The notes beneath the pieces are model-generated. The model was given only the letters and a program-made list of their open reading frames with translations. It searched no databases and was not told the DNA's origin. A DNA stretch of 9,736 nt from Alphaproteobacteria bacterium (GTDB lineage: Bacteria; Pseudomonadota; Alphaproteobacteria; Kiloniellales; J153), in assembly GCA_003693905.1 (NCBI GenBank), contig RFLL01000206.1, positions 1 through 9,736 of the forward strand. The letters are read 5' to 3'. A program made the translations under genes and the position numbers. Positions 1 to 6,245 of this stretch are shown here, in pieces; position 1 is the first letter of the stretch, and each line of letters starts with the position of its first letter.

Positions 1-421
1 CGGGTTGCGCGCAGATACCGACTCGTGACAGTTCTTCTGCGTGCCGTCGAATCGCCGCCGGGGAGCGTTGCCCGAATTACGGTTCTCGACCCGTGCGATC
101 GACCGTGGCGCGGACATCCGCCCGTTTTATTGCAGTGCGCCTATCGTCCGCTCAATTCCCTGCGAGAACAGCAATATCTTGCCTTCGACGCGCGCCTGTG
201 CTGTTACCATGCGCTGCTTTTGGAACCACGCATCCGCCGTGCAAGTTCGGTGGTGGCTTGGCGCGCTGAAGAAGAAGGTGTGGTGCATTGAATGAAGAGA
301 CACGGGCAGCATCGCCCTGGGCGCGTAAGAATTCGTTAACCAAAGGGCGGGAGACTTTTGCGATCGAGTCGGATTCCACCAATGGTCGAATCCGACCGCA
401 ACCGGGCGGGATGGAAACGCC
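1..421. other. No supportable gene; upstream region of the 46-residue ORF
   Basis: No frame here gives a convincing protein. The open frames on both strands are rich in Arg, Pro, Cys and Trp with no domain, and they overlap one another. The most protein-like piece is a possible 53-codon minus-strand frame running from about 285 down to 127, which ends LLFSQGIERTIGALQ. It lacks a Shine-Dalgarno sequence and I do not call it. The rightmost part holds a long hairpin (368-396), listed separately, and is probably the leader of the small ORF starting at 422. Confidence 0.5.
368..396 (+). repeat. Strong inverted repeat in the leader of the small ORF
   Basis: Nine bases (GTCGGATTC, 368-376) are followed by their exact reverse complement (GAATCCGAC, 388-396). 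Inside, ACC (378-380) can pair with GGT (384-386), leaving a three-base AAT loop and a single C-C mismatch. The structure ends 25 bases before the ATG at 422. No T-run follows on either strand, so it does not look like a factor-independent terminator. It could be an operator, an mRNA leader hairpin or a stability element; the sequence does not decide. Confidence 0.6.
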
Positions 422-562
422 ATGACGCAATCTCTCAAGACACTGCCGAACAGTCGGGACAAGGACGGCATGATTCCGGCACGCCGGGCGATTCTGGTGT
501 GGGTGGGGCTCAGCATTGTGGCCTGGGCCGCGGTCATCGTTTCGGCGATGGCCTTCATCTGA
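422..562 (+). CDS. Small single-pass membrane protein, 46 residues, unknown function
   Basis: I do not recognise a family. The ATG is preceded by GGAA at 413-416, a weak but acceptably spaced ribosome site, and the frame closes with TGA. The first 22 residues are polar and basic (MTQSLKTLPNSRDKDGM, then IPARR). Residues 23-46 form one hydrophobic helix (ILVWVGLSIVAWAAVIV) that runs to the very C-terminus. Two arginines at the membrane edge favour a cytoplasmic N-terminus by the positive-inside rule. There is no lipobox or PEP-CTERM motif. It stands alone on the plus strand, opposite in direction to the polysaccharide genes. A GC-rich hairpin follows the stop at once. The clean hydrophilic-then-hydrophobic layout argues that it is real, but the short length leaves clear doubt. 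Confidence 0.5.
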   Translation: MTQSLKTLPNSRDKDGMIPARRAILVWVGLSIVAWAAVIVSAMAFI

Positions 563-571
563 CGGCAGGCC

Positions 572-593
572 CCGGGCAGGAGCGGGCTCCCGG
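572..593 (+). terminator. GC-rich hairpin just after the small ORF, possible transcript end
   Basis: GGAGC (579-583) pairs with GCTCC (586-590), and the flanking CCG (572-574) can pair with CGG (591-593) across a small bulge. It starts 10 bases after the TGA at 562. No T-run follows, so it would be a weak or factor-dependent terminator, or simply a 3' stability hairpin. Confidence 0.25.
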
Positions 594-810
594 CCGTTCT
601 GAAGCGGACGACGGACGACCGGGAATCGCAAGGTCCGGGATATCGGGATGTTTGCGCGCCGCTCCATCGGGCGCGAAAGAGCAAAGAGCATCGCCAGGGT
701 GTCGGCGGTCGTCGCCGGTGCGCGGTGGTTGCGGTCGCTGGCCGACTCGCCTGTCCCTGCTCGATTTCGCCTTTTCTTGACTTTCGCCCGCGCTCGACAA
801 GCCGGTTTCC

Positions 811-827
811 CGCGCTTGCGCGTTTTT
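811..827 (+). terminator. Short hairpin followed by five T, candidate terminator
   Basis: CGCG (811-814) and CGCG (819-822) close a CTTG tetraloop, and TTTTT follows directly at 823-827. The layout is that of a factor-independent terminator on the plus strand, but the stem is only four pairs (five if the loop is two bases). It lies about 250 bases past the nearest plus-strand stop, so assignment to the 46-residue ORF is uncertain. Confidence 0.3.
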
Positions 828-835
828 CCATTCAG

Positions 836-851
836 GCGGGCTCCAGCCCGC
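836..851. repeat. Perfect inverted repeat, GCGGGCT/AGCCCGC
   Basis: GCGGGCT (836-842) is followed two bases later by its exact reverse complement AGCCCGC (845-851). No T-run follows on either strand. It lies close to the candidate terminator at 811-827 and could fold in a transcript from either strand. The role is unknown. Confidence 0.45.
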
Positions 852-880
852 ATTTCTGTATCCCCACGCGGCCATCCAAT

Positions 881-911
881 GGGCTCGCCAACGGGCTCGC
901 CAACGGGCTCG
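881..911. repeat. 12 bp tandem repeat, about 2.6 copies
   Basis: The unit GGGCTCGCCAAC occurs at 881-892 and 893-904, and the first seven bases recur at 905-911. The copies are identical. The unit length is a multiple of three, so it keeps every frame open and helps create the long spurious frames here (repeats of GSPT or NGLA). No known element is recognised. Confidence 0.8.
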
Positions 912-1224
912 TGCGTCTCGCATGTGCCCTGTGTGGTCGGCCGGGTGGGGGCGGACGGGGCCGGTGCGCGTATACGGCGGTGGAATTCTGCGCCCGCCCG
1001 GCAGGACGCCTCCCCACGCATCCGGGCGGGATCTGGCCGGGCTCTCCTTGTCAAAAGGCAGGGGGCTGCGAGAAGACCTGAAACGTACGGTGGCAAGAGC
1101 AGCGGATGTGATGCATTCAAACGAACACGCCGCGCTCCATCCACCTCAGGGATCGTCCGGCGAGGATCGCCCGGTTCTGGAAATTACCCCCCGGGCCCGA
1201 AAAGTGTCGGCGGTTGGAAAAATC

Positions 1225-1300
1225 TGGTAGGCGCGGGCAGGATTCGAACCTCCGACCTCTGCCGTGTAAAGGCAGCGCTCTGCCACTGAGCTACGCGCCT
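1225..1300 (-). tRNA. tRNA-Val, anticodon UAC, CCA encoded
   Basis: Read on the minus strand, the acceptor strands AGGCGCG (1300-1294) and CGCGCCT (1235-1229) pair perfectly, followed by A and an encoded CCA (1227-1225). The D stem GCTC/GAGC, the anticodon stem CTGCC/GGCAG and a TTTACAC loop are clear. The loop gives anticodon TAC, which reads valine codons GUA and other GUN. The T loop is TTCGAAT. The 5' side of the T stem is GGAGG, but the 3' side is CCTGCC, six bases, so one G appears bulged or inserted. All other arms are canonical, so the gene may still work. No convincing promoter was found upstream. AAAAA on the plus strand (1218-1222) gives a short T-run just after the CCA end. Confidence 0.93.
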
Positions 1301-1655
1301 GTCCGTCGGGCAGCAGCCATGATGCCGCATGTCCTCGGTTACATGTCCGCCGCGCCGTTTCCCTTGTCCATGCCGTTTTTTTCCAGAGCCTTCGACCTTG
1401 TTCGGGGGATTTCCCGTCGACCCTGCTCCGGTCAGGGCGGCGTGATTACCGTGGTCTGCCCCTCGACGTTCGGGCATGATGACGCCCGCACGATGATAGC
1501 GGGACGGGGCCGGGCAAAGGTTGGAAAAATTCGCTGCACGATCGCATTCGATTCGACACGTTCGGCGCCGCTGTCACTGCCGCCTCGCTTTTCTTGCCGC
1601 GTTTTTTCCAGCCTTTTGTGAATCCGGCCCGTGGAGAATCCCGCGTACCGGTTTG
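1301..1655. other. Intergenic gap between tRNA-Val and the 73-residue ORF; no gene seen
   Basis: I find no convincing coding frame. A run of seven T lies at 1376-1382 on the plus strand with no clear hairpin in front. On the minus strand a TGGACA box lies just inside that run, but no good -10 box sits at usual spacing, so I do not call a tRNA promoter. The stretch presumably holds the tRNA promoter and the 3' end of the 73-residue gene transcript. Confidence 0.45.
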
Positions 1656-1877
1656 CTACAGAATGCCGAGCGACCCGCCCTTATACCATTTGTCGATCAG
1701 GACGAAGACCGCCGCGTATCCGGCTACGGTTGTCAGGAAAAGGAAGCTCAGGGCGAAAATGCCCCGCCAGCCCCTGTTGTGTTTTCTTTCTTGTTTGTCA
1801 TGCTTATCCGGCGAAATAAAAACTGGCACAAACGACCCATCGGTCACATGCGCCATCTTTCCGGCGTTGTGCGTCAT
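1656..1877 (-). CDS. Small single-pass membrane protein, 73 residues, unknown function
   Basis: I do not recognise a family. The ATG at 1877 has a strong ribosome site, GGGGAG (1888-1883), five bases upstream. That decides this start over the internal ATG eight codons in. Residues 1-37 are polar with a charged stretch (DKHDKQERKHNRGWR). Residues 38-61 are one hydrophobic helix (GIFALSFLFLTTVAGYAAVF), and the tail is IDKWYKGGSLGIL. The basic flank suggests a cytoplasmic N-terminus with a short outside tail. There are no cysteines and no sorting motif. It lies downstream of the glycosyltransferase operon in the same direction but behind a candidate terminator, so it probably has its own promoter. 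The ribosome site plus sensible topology make it likely real. Confidence 0.72.
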   Translation of the reverse strand: MTHNAGKMAHVTDGSFVPVFISPDKHDKQERKHNRGWRGIFALSFLFLTTVAGYAAVFVLIDKWYKGGSLGIL

Positions 1878-1882
1878 GATAT

Positions 1883-1888
1883 CTCCCC
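1883..1888 (-). promoter_or_regulatory. Ribosome binding site of the 73-residue ORF
   Basis: GGGGAG on the minus strand, followed by ATATC and then ATG. The five-base spacing is ideal and fixes the start at 1877. Confidence 0.75.
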
Positions 1889-2000
1889 GTTTGTGTCATG
1901 CAGCGAGATGCATCGCCCCGCTGTTCTCGTTGAGCTTCCCTCGTCAAGTCCGTGCGTGTGTCCCCCGAGTTCACCTCCAACGGTTTGGCTAACCGGAAGT

Positions 2001-2145
2001 TAATATCAAATATAACAAAAAGCCGGTGCGGCGGCCAGCAAAAAAATCTGCGTATGTTTCTCTTTCTGCGAAATGATCGTTTAGAATCAAGGTTAATTGA
2101 TGAAGTTGAGAACTATTCGAGATTGCTAATTAATGGGTCCGTGTT
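2001..2145. other. AT-rich island closing the glycosyltransferase operon
   Basis: Composition changes sharply from GC-rich flanks to a stretch rich in A and T (TTAATATCAAATATAAC, GGTTAATTGATGAAG, CTAATTAATGGG). It contains the candidate terminator and the last codons of the glycosyltransferase gene. It could hold a promoter for the 73-residue ORF, but I see no well-spaced -35/-10 pair. Confidence 0.55.
2016..2039 (-). terminator. Candidate factor-independent terminator after the glycosyltransferase operon
   Basis: On the minus strand GCTGG (2039-2035) pairs with CCGGC (2026-2022), five pairs including one G-U, around an eight-base loop. TTTTTG (2021-2016) and further T/A-rich bases follow. 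It lies about 75 bases past the TAG of the last glycosyltransferase. The stem is short, so this is a fair but not strong terminator. Confidence 0.45.
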
Positions 2146-3408
2146 CCGGTTCCCGAAGATGAGACCGCGACGCTCCAGAACCTCCCGGAACAGGATGCGC
2201 TGGCCCCGGCTGGTGTCGTCCCAGCCGAACCCTTCCGCGTATCGGCGCGTTGCCGCGCGCCCCGGCGGGTCGGCAAGCAGGGAAGCGACGGTGCGGGCGA
2301 TCGCCTCGGGACTGCGCTCGGGGATCAGGCGCCCTGCTGCCGGGGCGGCGACGACCTCCGGGTTGCCCCACACCGCGGTGGCGGCGACCGGGGTTCCGCA
2401 GGCCATGGCTTCCAGCAACACGTTCGGCCATCCTTCCCGATCCGAAGCGAGGACCAGGACATCGGCGGCGCTGTAGATTCCAGGCAAGGTGTCGTGGGGC
2501 CGGGGGCCCAGGAAATGGACTCGCTCGGCGACGCCTTCTTCGGCCGCCAGGCGGCGCAGACGGCCGTCCTGCGCTCCGGCGCCGACGATCATCAGGTGCG
2601 CCGCCGGCAAATGGCGCAGGGCCCGGATCACCAGATCGTGCCCCTTGCGCGGGATCAGGGCGCCGACGGACAGGAGCACCGGGGAACTCAGATCGAGCTC
2701 CCGGTGCCACGTTGCCGCTTCGTCCGGAGACGGGCGGAACAGATCGAGATCGACGCCGTTGCGCAGAACGCGGATGGCGGCTTCGGGCAGGCCGAGGGTC
2801 ACCATCTCGTCCTTGAGTGCGCGGCACACCGCCACCATCGCATCGGCACGGCGCGCTGCCCACGCGATCATGCGCCGGGCCGCCGGGTGGGCCGGGATGC
2901 GGTTGATGTCGGTGCCGCGCGCAGTGATGACCACCGGCTTGTCGAGCGCACGCGCCAGCAGCACTGCCGCTACGCCGTCGGGATAGAAGTAATGGGCGTC
3001 GATGAGGTCGAAGTCGAAGCCGTCGCGTTGCAGGCGGGTGACGCAGCGCCGCGTCCACGCATACAGCAGCCCCGGCGCCGCCGTCATGCCGATCTTGGGT
3101 ATCACCGGATAGCGCGGGTGGAAGATGTCGATACCGTGGCGACGTTCACGCCCCGGCACCCGCGCAAACACGCCGTAGGAGCCGAAGACCGGGTGGCGCG
3201 AAGGAAACCACGGCACCGGTGCCACGACTCTGGCCTCGATGCCGCCGCCGGCAAGAAGATGGCGCAGGCGATTTTCGACGAATACGCCGTGATGCGATTG
3301 CGCCGCATTGGGGTAGAGGGTGGAGAAGGTCAGGATCCGTAGCGGCCGCCGCCCGGCCGGCTCCGCTCCTGCGGCGATGCCGGGTGATCCGGCGATACGC
3401 CCGTTCAT
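2113..3408 (-). CDS. GT4-family glycosyltransferase, second in the pair
   Basis: A retaining GT-B fold glycosyltransferase that would add a sugar from a nucleotide-sugar donor to the growing lipid-linked exopolysaccharide unit at the cytoplasmic membrane face. The donor and acceptor cannot be read from sequence. The N-terminal half (about 23-200) starts LRILTFSTLYPNAAQSHHG, the glycine-loop side of family GT4, and includes DLIDAHYFYPDG and the ARGTDINR segment. RNGVD (216-220) opens the C-terminal Rossmann domain, with SVGALIPRKGHD (247-258), MIVGAGAQDGRL and the EX7E motif E325-E333 in DREGWPNVLLEAMACG. At 431 residues it has normal length. Its ATG overlaps the previous stop (ATGA, 3405-3408), and a G-rich ribosome site (GGGGGG) lies a few bases upstream. 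The last 14 residues fall in AT-rich DNA and are unlike the rest. Family certain, sugar specificity unknown. Confidence 0.93.
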   Translation of the reverse strand: MNGRIAGSPGIAAGAEPAGRRPLRILTFSTLYPNAAQSHHGVFVENRLRHLLAGGGIEARVVAPVPWFPSRHPVFGSYGVFARVPGRERRHGIDIFHPRYPVIPKIGMTAAPGLLYAWTRRCVTRLQRDGFDFDLIDAHYFYPDGVAAVLLARALDKPVVITARGTDINRIPAHPAARRMIAWAARRADAMVAVCRALKDEMVTLGLPEAAIRVLRNGVDLDLFRPSPDEAATWHRELDLSSPVLLSVGALIPRKGHDLVIRALRHLPAAHLMIVGAGAQDGRLRRLAAEEGVAERVHFLGPRPHDTLPGIYSAADVLVLASDREGWPNVLLEAMACGTPVAATAVWGNPEVVAAPAAGRLIPERSPEAIARTVASLLADPPGRAATRRYAEGFGWDDTSRGQRILFREVLERRGLIFGNRNTDPLISNLE

Positions 3409-4679
3409 TGTCCCCCCGGTCGCGACCCGGCACCGATATGGGGGGCGCTCCCGGCATCGCCGGAGGCCTCCAGGCAGGTGTCGTAAAGCTCCCGATAGCG
3501 GGCCAGCATCCGCTCCATCCCGTAGTGGTTGCGCACGCGCTCCCGGTTGAGCGCCCCGAGGCGGGTGCGCAGGTCGCGATCGTCGATCACGCGGCGCAGA
3601 GCCGTCGCCAGGGCCGCTTCGTCATCGCGGGGAACGACGAAGGGACGATTGTCCTCGGCGACGATGCGGCGAATGTCACCGACATCGGTCGCCGCCACCG
3701 GCAGTGCCGCGGCCATGGCCTGCAACAGGCTGTTGGGCATCTGTTCGGTGTCCGAGGACAGAACGAACACATCCAGCGCGCCGAGGACGGTCACGATATC
3801 GTCGACGTGGCCGGTAAAGGTCACGCGCGCGGCAATGCCGGTCTCTTGCGCCGTGCGCTCCAGGTTCGCCCGTTCCGGCCCGTCGCCAGCGATGACAAGC
3901 CGGGCCGGTACATCGTTGCCGGCCCGGGCGAAGGCGCGGATCAGGCGGGCCAGGTTCTTTTCCCGACGCAGGGGAGCCAGGGTCCCCACCACGACCTCGT
4001 TCTCCCCTTTCCTGAACCGGGACCGGTCGGCCGTGCTCAGGCCGGCTGCCAGGGCCGCAACATCGACCCCGTTGGGCACGTATGTCACCTTGTGTGACGG
4101 AATGTGCCACAGCCCGGTGGCAATCTCGACCAGGGTCTGCGACGGCACCACCAGCGATGTCGTACGGTGCAGGGCCAGCCGGCGGATGAGCGCGCGCCGG
4201 CGAAGCTGCCCGTCCGCTTCTTCGGGGCCGAAGCCGCTTTCGAAATGCAAATGCGGGCACAGCGGCCGCGGAGCGTTGGCCAGGGCCCATTCGATGGCGC
4301 CCCAGTTGTAGGTCAGCAGCAGATCCGGGGCGATGTCGCGCAATGCCGTGCGCAGGCGCAGAACGGTGCGCACCGGGTCGGCCGTGACCGGCGGCGGACG
4401 CACCGCGACGTCGCAGGACGGGTCGATGCGCGTGCGACACTCGTAGCGCCCGTCCATGGCGATCACGGTGTGGCGATAGCGCCCGGCCAGAAGATTGATG
4501 ATGGTGGCGATGCGGATCGGCACGCCGCCGGGCACAAAGCTCGGGAATACGTGCAGCAGATGAGGACGGCGTGCCTGCGGTCCCGACCCCGGGGCGGGCG
4601 GCGTCGTGTCCAGCGCGGCTGCGGTCGGGCTTGCAGGCGGCGGTGCTGCACTGGTCATGGTGAATACGGGGTCATGCAT
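3405..4679 (-). CDS. GT4-family glycosyltransferase, first in the pair
   Basis: A GT-B glycosyltransferase expected to act early in assembly of the lipid-linked repeat unit. Residues 10-38 are a loose Pro/Ala/Thr-rich leader. The fold proper starts at LLHVFPSFVPGGVPIRIATI (41-60), with the glycine loop of the acceptor domain. HLHFESGFGPEE (143-154), VVPSQTLVEIA and VPNGVDV (201-207) follow. The donor domain has VGTLAPLRREKNL (231-243), LVIAGDGPE and DTEQMPNSLLQAMAAALP. In that last motif the usual EX7E is EX7Q: Glu312 is present but the second Glu is Gln320. The overall layout resembles exosortase-associated GT4 enzymes. The start overlaps the stop of the sugar transferase gene by 8 bp; a second ATG seven codons in is an alternative, and neither has a clear ribosome site, consistent with translational coupling. 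Family sure, specificity unknown. Confidence 0.9.
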   Translation of the reverse strand: MHDPVFTMTSAAPPPASPTAAALDTTPPAPGSGPQARRPHLLHVFPSFVPGGVPIRIATIINLLAGRYRHTVIAMDGRYECRTRIDPSCDVAVRPPPVTADPVRTVLRLRTALRDIAPDLLLTYNWGAIEWALANAPRPLCPHLHFESGFGPEEADGQLRRRALIRRLALHRTTSLVVPSQTLVEIATGLWHIPSHKVTYVPNGVDVAALAAGLSTADRSRFRKGENEVVVGTLAPLRREKNLARLIRAFARAGNDVPARLVIAGDGPERANLERTAQETGIAARVTFTGHVDDIVTVLGALDVFVLSSDTEQMPNSLLQAMAAALPVAATDVGDIRRIVAEDNRPFVVPRDDEAALATALRRVIDDRDLRTRLGALNRERVRNHYGMERMLARYRELYDTCLEASGDAGSAPHIGAGSRPGGQ

Positions 4680-6060
4680 TTTGCGGCGGCGGCCACAGAA
4701 CGACGCGGATCGTCTGAAGCACGATGATGGTGTCGAGCATCAGACCGAAATGCCGAATATAGTAGAGGTCGTATTCCAGCTTCGCCCGCGCGTCGGCGAC
4801 CGAGGCGCCATAAGGATAGTTGAGTTGCGCCCAGCCGGTAATCCCCGGCTTGACCCGGAATCGCTCGCGATAGAAGGGGATTTCCTTGGCAAGCTGTTCG
4901 ACGAAGAAAGGGCGCTCGGGGCGGGGGCCGACGAAGCTCATCTCGCCTTTGAGCACGTTGAAGATCTGGGGCAATTCGTCGATCCGCACCTTGCGGATGA
5001 AACTGCCGATGGTCGTGACCCGGTCGTCGCGCGCCGCTGCCCAGCGCGGGCCGTCGCGTTCGGCATCGGGACGCATGCTGCGAAATTTGAGAAGCTCGAA
5101 CGGTTGCCCGCGCAGGCCGACGCGTTGCTGGCGATAGAACACGGGGCCGGGGCTGTCGAGCCTGATCGCGATTGCCGTCGACACCAGCAACGGCATCAGA
5201 AGAATCAGCGCGATGACGCTGACGACGATGTCGAACAGGCGCTTGAAAAACCGATGCAGGCGGTTGCCGGGAAAACTGCTCGAATAGATCAGCCAGTTCT
5301 GTGGCAGGGCATCGAGATCGACCCGCTTGGCTTCCCGTTCCCAGAAGCGCAGAAAATCACAGACGCTGATGCCTTGGAACGCGCACTCCGCCAGTTCTTC
5401 CATCGGCAGGCGCTGACGCCGGTCCTCGGGGGCGATGACGATCTCCGAGATATTGTTGCGGCGCGCGAAATCGCAGAGTCCGGTTGCCGGGTCGAGGATC
5501 CGCTCGGCGGAGACCGCCGGCGTCTCGCCGGGCGTGGGAAGATATCCCAGACAGACGAACCCGAACGCCTGGCCGCGGCGTTCCAGTTGTTCGATGCGTG
5601 CCGCGCGCGCGCCGCTGCCGACGACGACGATGCGTCGTTTGAGCGGGGTCAGGTCGATGGCGTGCAGAAAGACCGTACGTGCCAGAAGAACGCCGAGATA
5701 GGCCGTAACCATCGTGCCGGCCATGACACTGCGCCAGATGATCACCGCCGGCACCATGTAGAAGATCGCCGACAGAATGACGAAGCCGAGCACGAAGCTG
5801 ACGGTCATCCGGACGATGACCTGAGGCAGAGTCAGGGCGATCGTCTCGTTGTAGAGGCCGAGGGCGAACATCACCGTGATCATGATCGAGGCGAAACTGA
5901 GCGCCTCGGGCAGAAATTCGATGAAGTCCCTGTAACTGAAATCGAAATTGACCCAACTGATCAGAACCCCGGTGTAGAGCGACAGCATCAGGATTGCCGC
6001 CTCGACGGCGGCCAAAGCCAGAAAAGGCTTCGGGACGTGCATGCTCAGCAGCTTGATCAT
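4672..6060 (-). CDS. Undecaprenyl-phosphate sugar phosphotransferase, EpsB_2/WcaJ type
   Basis: The initiating enzyme of exopolysaccharide assembly: it moves a hexose-1-phosphate from a nucleotide sugar to undecaprenyl phosphate in the inner membrane. From the ATG at 6060 it has 462 residues, normal for the family. There are membrane helices near 12-34, 54-72, 84-103 and 108-128, then a CoA-binding-like Rossmann domain (VVVGSGARAARI, 145-156). A further helix (274-298) leads into the catalytic bacterial sugar transferase domain (about 270-455). Its marks are FKRLFDIVVS, SPGPVFYRQQRVG (303-315), LLKFRSMR, DELPQIFNVLKGEMSFVG, PRPERP, KPGITGWAQLNYPYG and KLEYDLYYI. The long N-terminal module and MIKLL start match the PEP-CTERM-associated subfamily. 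A GTG at 6108 would add 16 residues without membrane character; AAGG before the ATG favours 6060. First gene of a three-gene unit. Confidence 0.93.
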   Translation of the reverse strand: MIKLLSMHVPKPFLALAAVEAAILMLSLYTGVLISWVNFDFSYRDFIEFLPEALSFASIMITVMFALGLYNETIALTLPQVIVRMTVSFVLGFVILSAIFYMVPAVIIWRSVMAGTMVTAYLGVLLARTVFLHAIDLTPLKRRIVVVGSGARAARIEQLERRGQAFGFVCLGYLPTPGETPAVSAERILDPATGLCDFARRNNISEIVIAPEDRRQRLPMEELAECAFQGISVCDFLRFWEREAKRVDLDALPQNWLIYSSSFPGNRLHRFFKRLFDIVVSVIALILLMPLLVSTAIAIRLDSPGPVFYRQQRVGLRGQPFELLKFRSMRPDAERDGPRWAAARDDRVTTIGSFIRKVRIDELPQIFNVLKGEMSFVGPRPERPFFVEQLAKEIPFYRERFRVKPGITGWAQLNYPYGASVADARAKLEYDLYYIRHFGLMLDTIIVLQTIRVVLWPPPQNA

Positions 6061-6245
6061 CGACCTTGATCCGGCGTCACGTGCAGGATGTCTGACCTCG
6101 GGATGCACAAACTCGACCGCGCCTGTCCGGTGCTGCCCGCCGGGCGGGTCCGTGTGCGTGGTGGCTGCGTGTCGTGCGGTGCGGTTCGAAGCGTCATGTT
6201 ATCGGAGTTTGGTTAACAATTAACGATATGAAGCTGTTGATGGCA
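6061..6245 (-). promoter_or_regulatory. Likely promoter region of the sugar transferase operon
   Basis: This 185 bp gap divides the two gene groups. Its upstream third, about 6196-6240, is AT-rich and carries a 13 bp inverted repeat, GTTAACAATTAAC (6212-6224, arms GTTAA/TTAAC around CAA). A GATAAC box lies at about 6201-6206 on the minus strand, but no matching -35 sits at usual spacing. The repeat has TTAA halves only three bases apart, which does not fit the seven-base spacing of CtrA sites. A local promoter or operator is inferred from composition and position. Confidence 0.35.

Larger units (their letters stand above)
563..1224. other. Intergenic stretch with hairpins and a short tandem repeat; no gene seen
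   Basis: Long open frames exist on both strands (for example minus 152-1144 and plus 648-1289), but they are low-complexity Arg/Pro/Ala/Gly translations typical of GC-rich non-coding DNA. They overlap each other and lack ribosome sites and domains. What is visible is a GC hairpin at 572-593, a short hairpin with a T-run at 811-827, a perfect inverted repeat at 836-851 and a 12 bp tandem repeat at 881-911. Confidence 0.5.

Noticed and set aside
152..1144. 330-codon minus-strand open frame in the left region
   Set aside because: The composition (Arg, Pro, Ala, His) is that of translated GC-rich non-coding DNA, it spans the tandem repeat, and several other frames over the same bases are equally open.
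648..1289. 213-codon plus-strand open frame running into the tRNA gene
   Set aside because: It reads antisense into tRNA-Val, and its C-terminal GRIRTSDLCRVKAALCH is a common artefact of translating tRNA antisense.
1376..1382. Run of seven T as a plus-strand terminator
   Set aside because: No stable hairpin precedes it and no plus-strand gene ends nearby.
1212..1530. 12 bp direct repeat GGTTGGAAAAAT at 1212-1223 and 1519-1530, considered as possible attachment sites beside the tRNA
   Set aside because: A 12 bp match is expected by chance in a window this size, the copies do not bound an integrase, and one lies only partly in the tRNA end.
4606..6069. 487-codon open frame on the plus strand opposite the sugar transferase gene
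   Set aside because: It is antisense to a gene with clear domains, is full of Asp/Arg/His/Gln low-complexity sequence and shows no motif; GC-rich codon bias keeps the frame open.
6212..6224. CtrA binding site
   Set aside because: The TTAA halves are three bases apart, not the seven of the known consensus.
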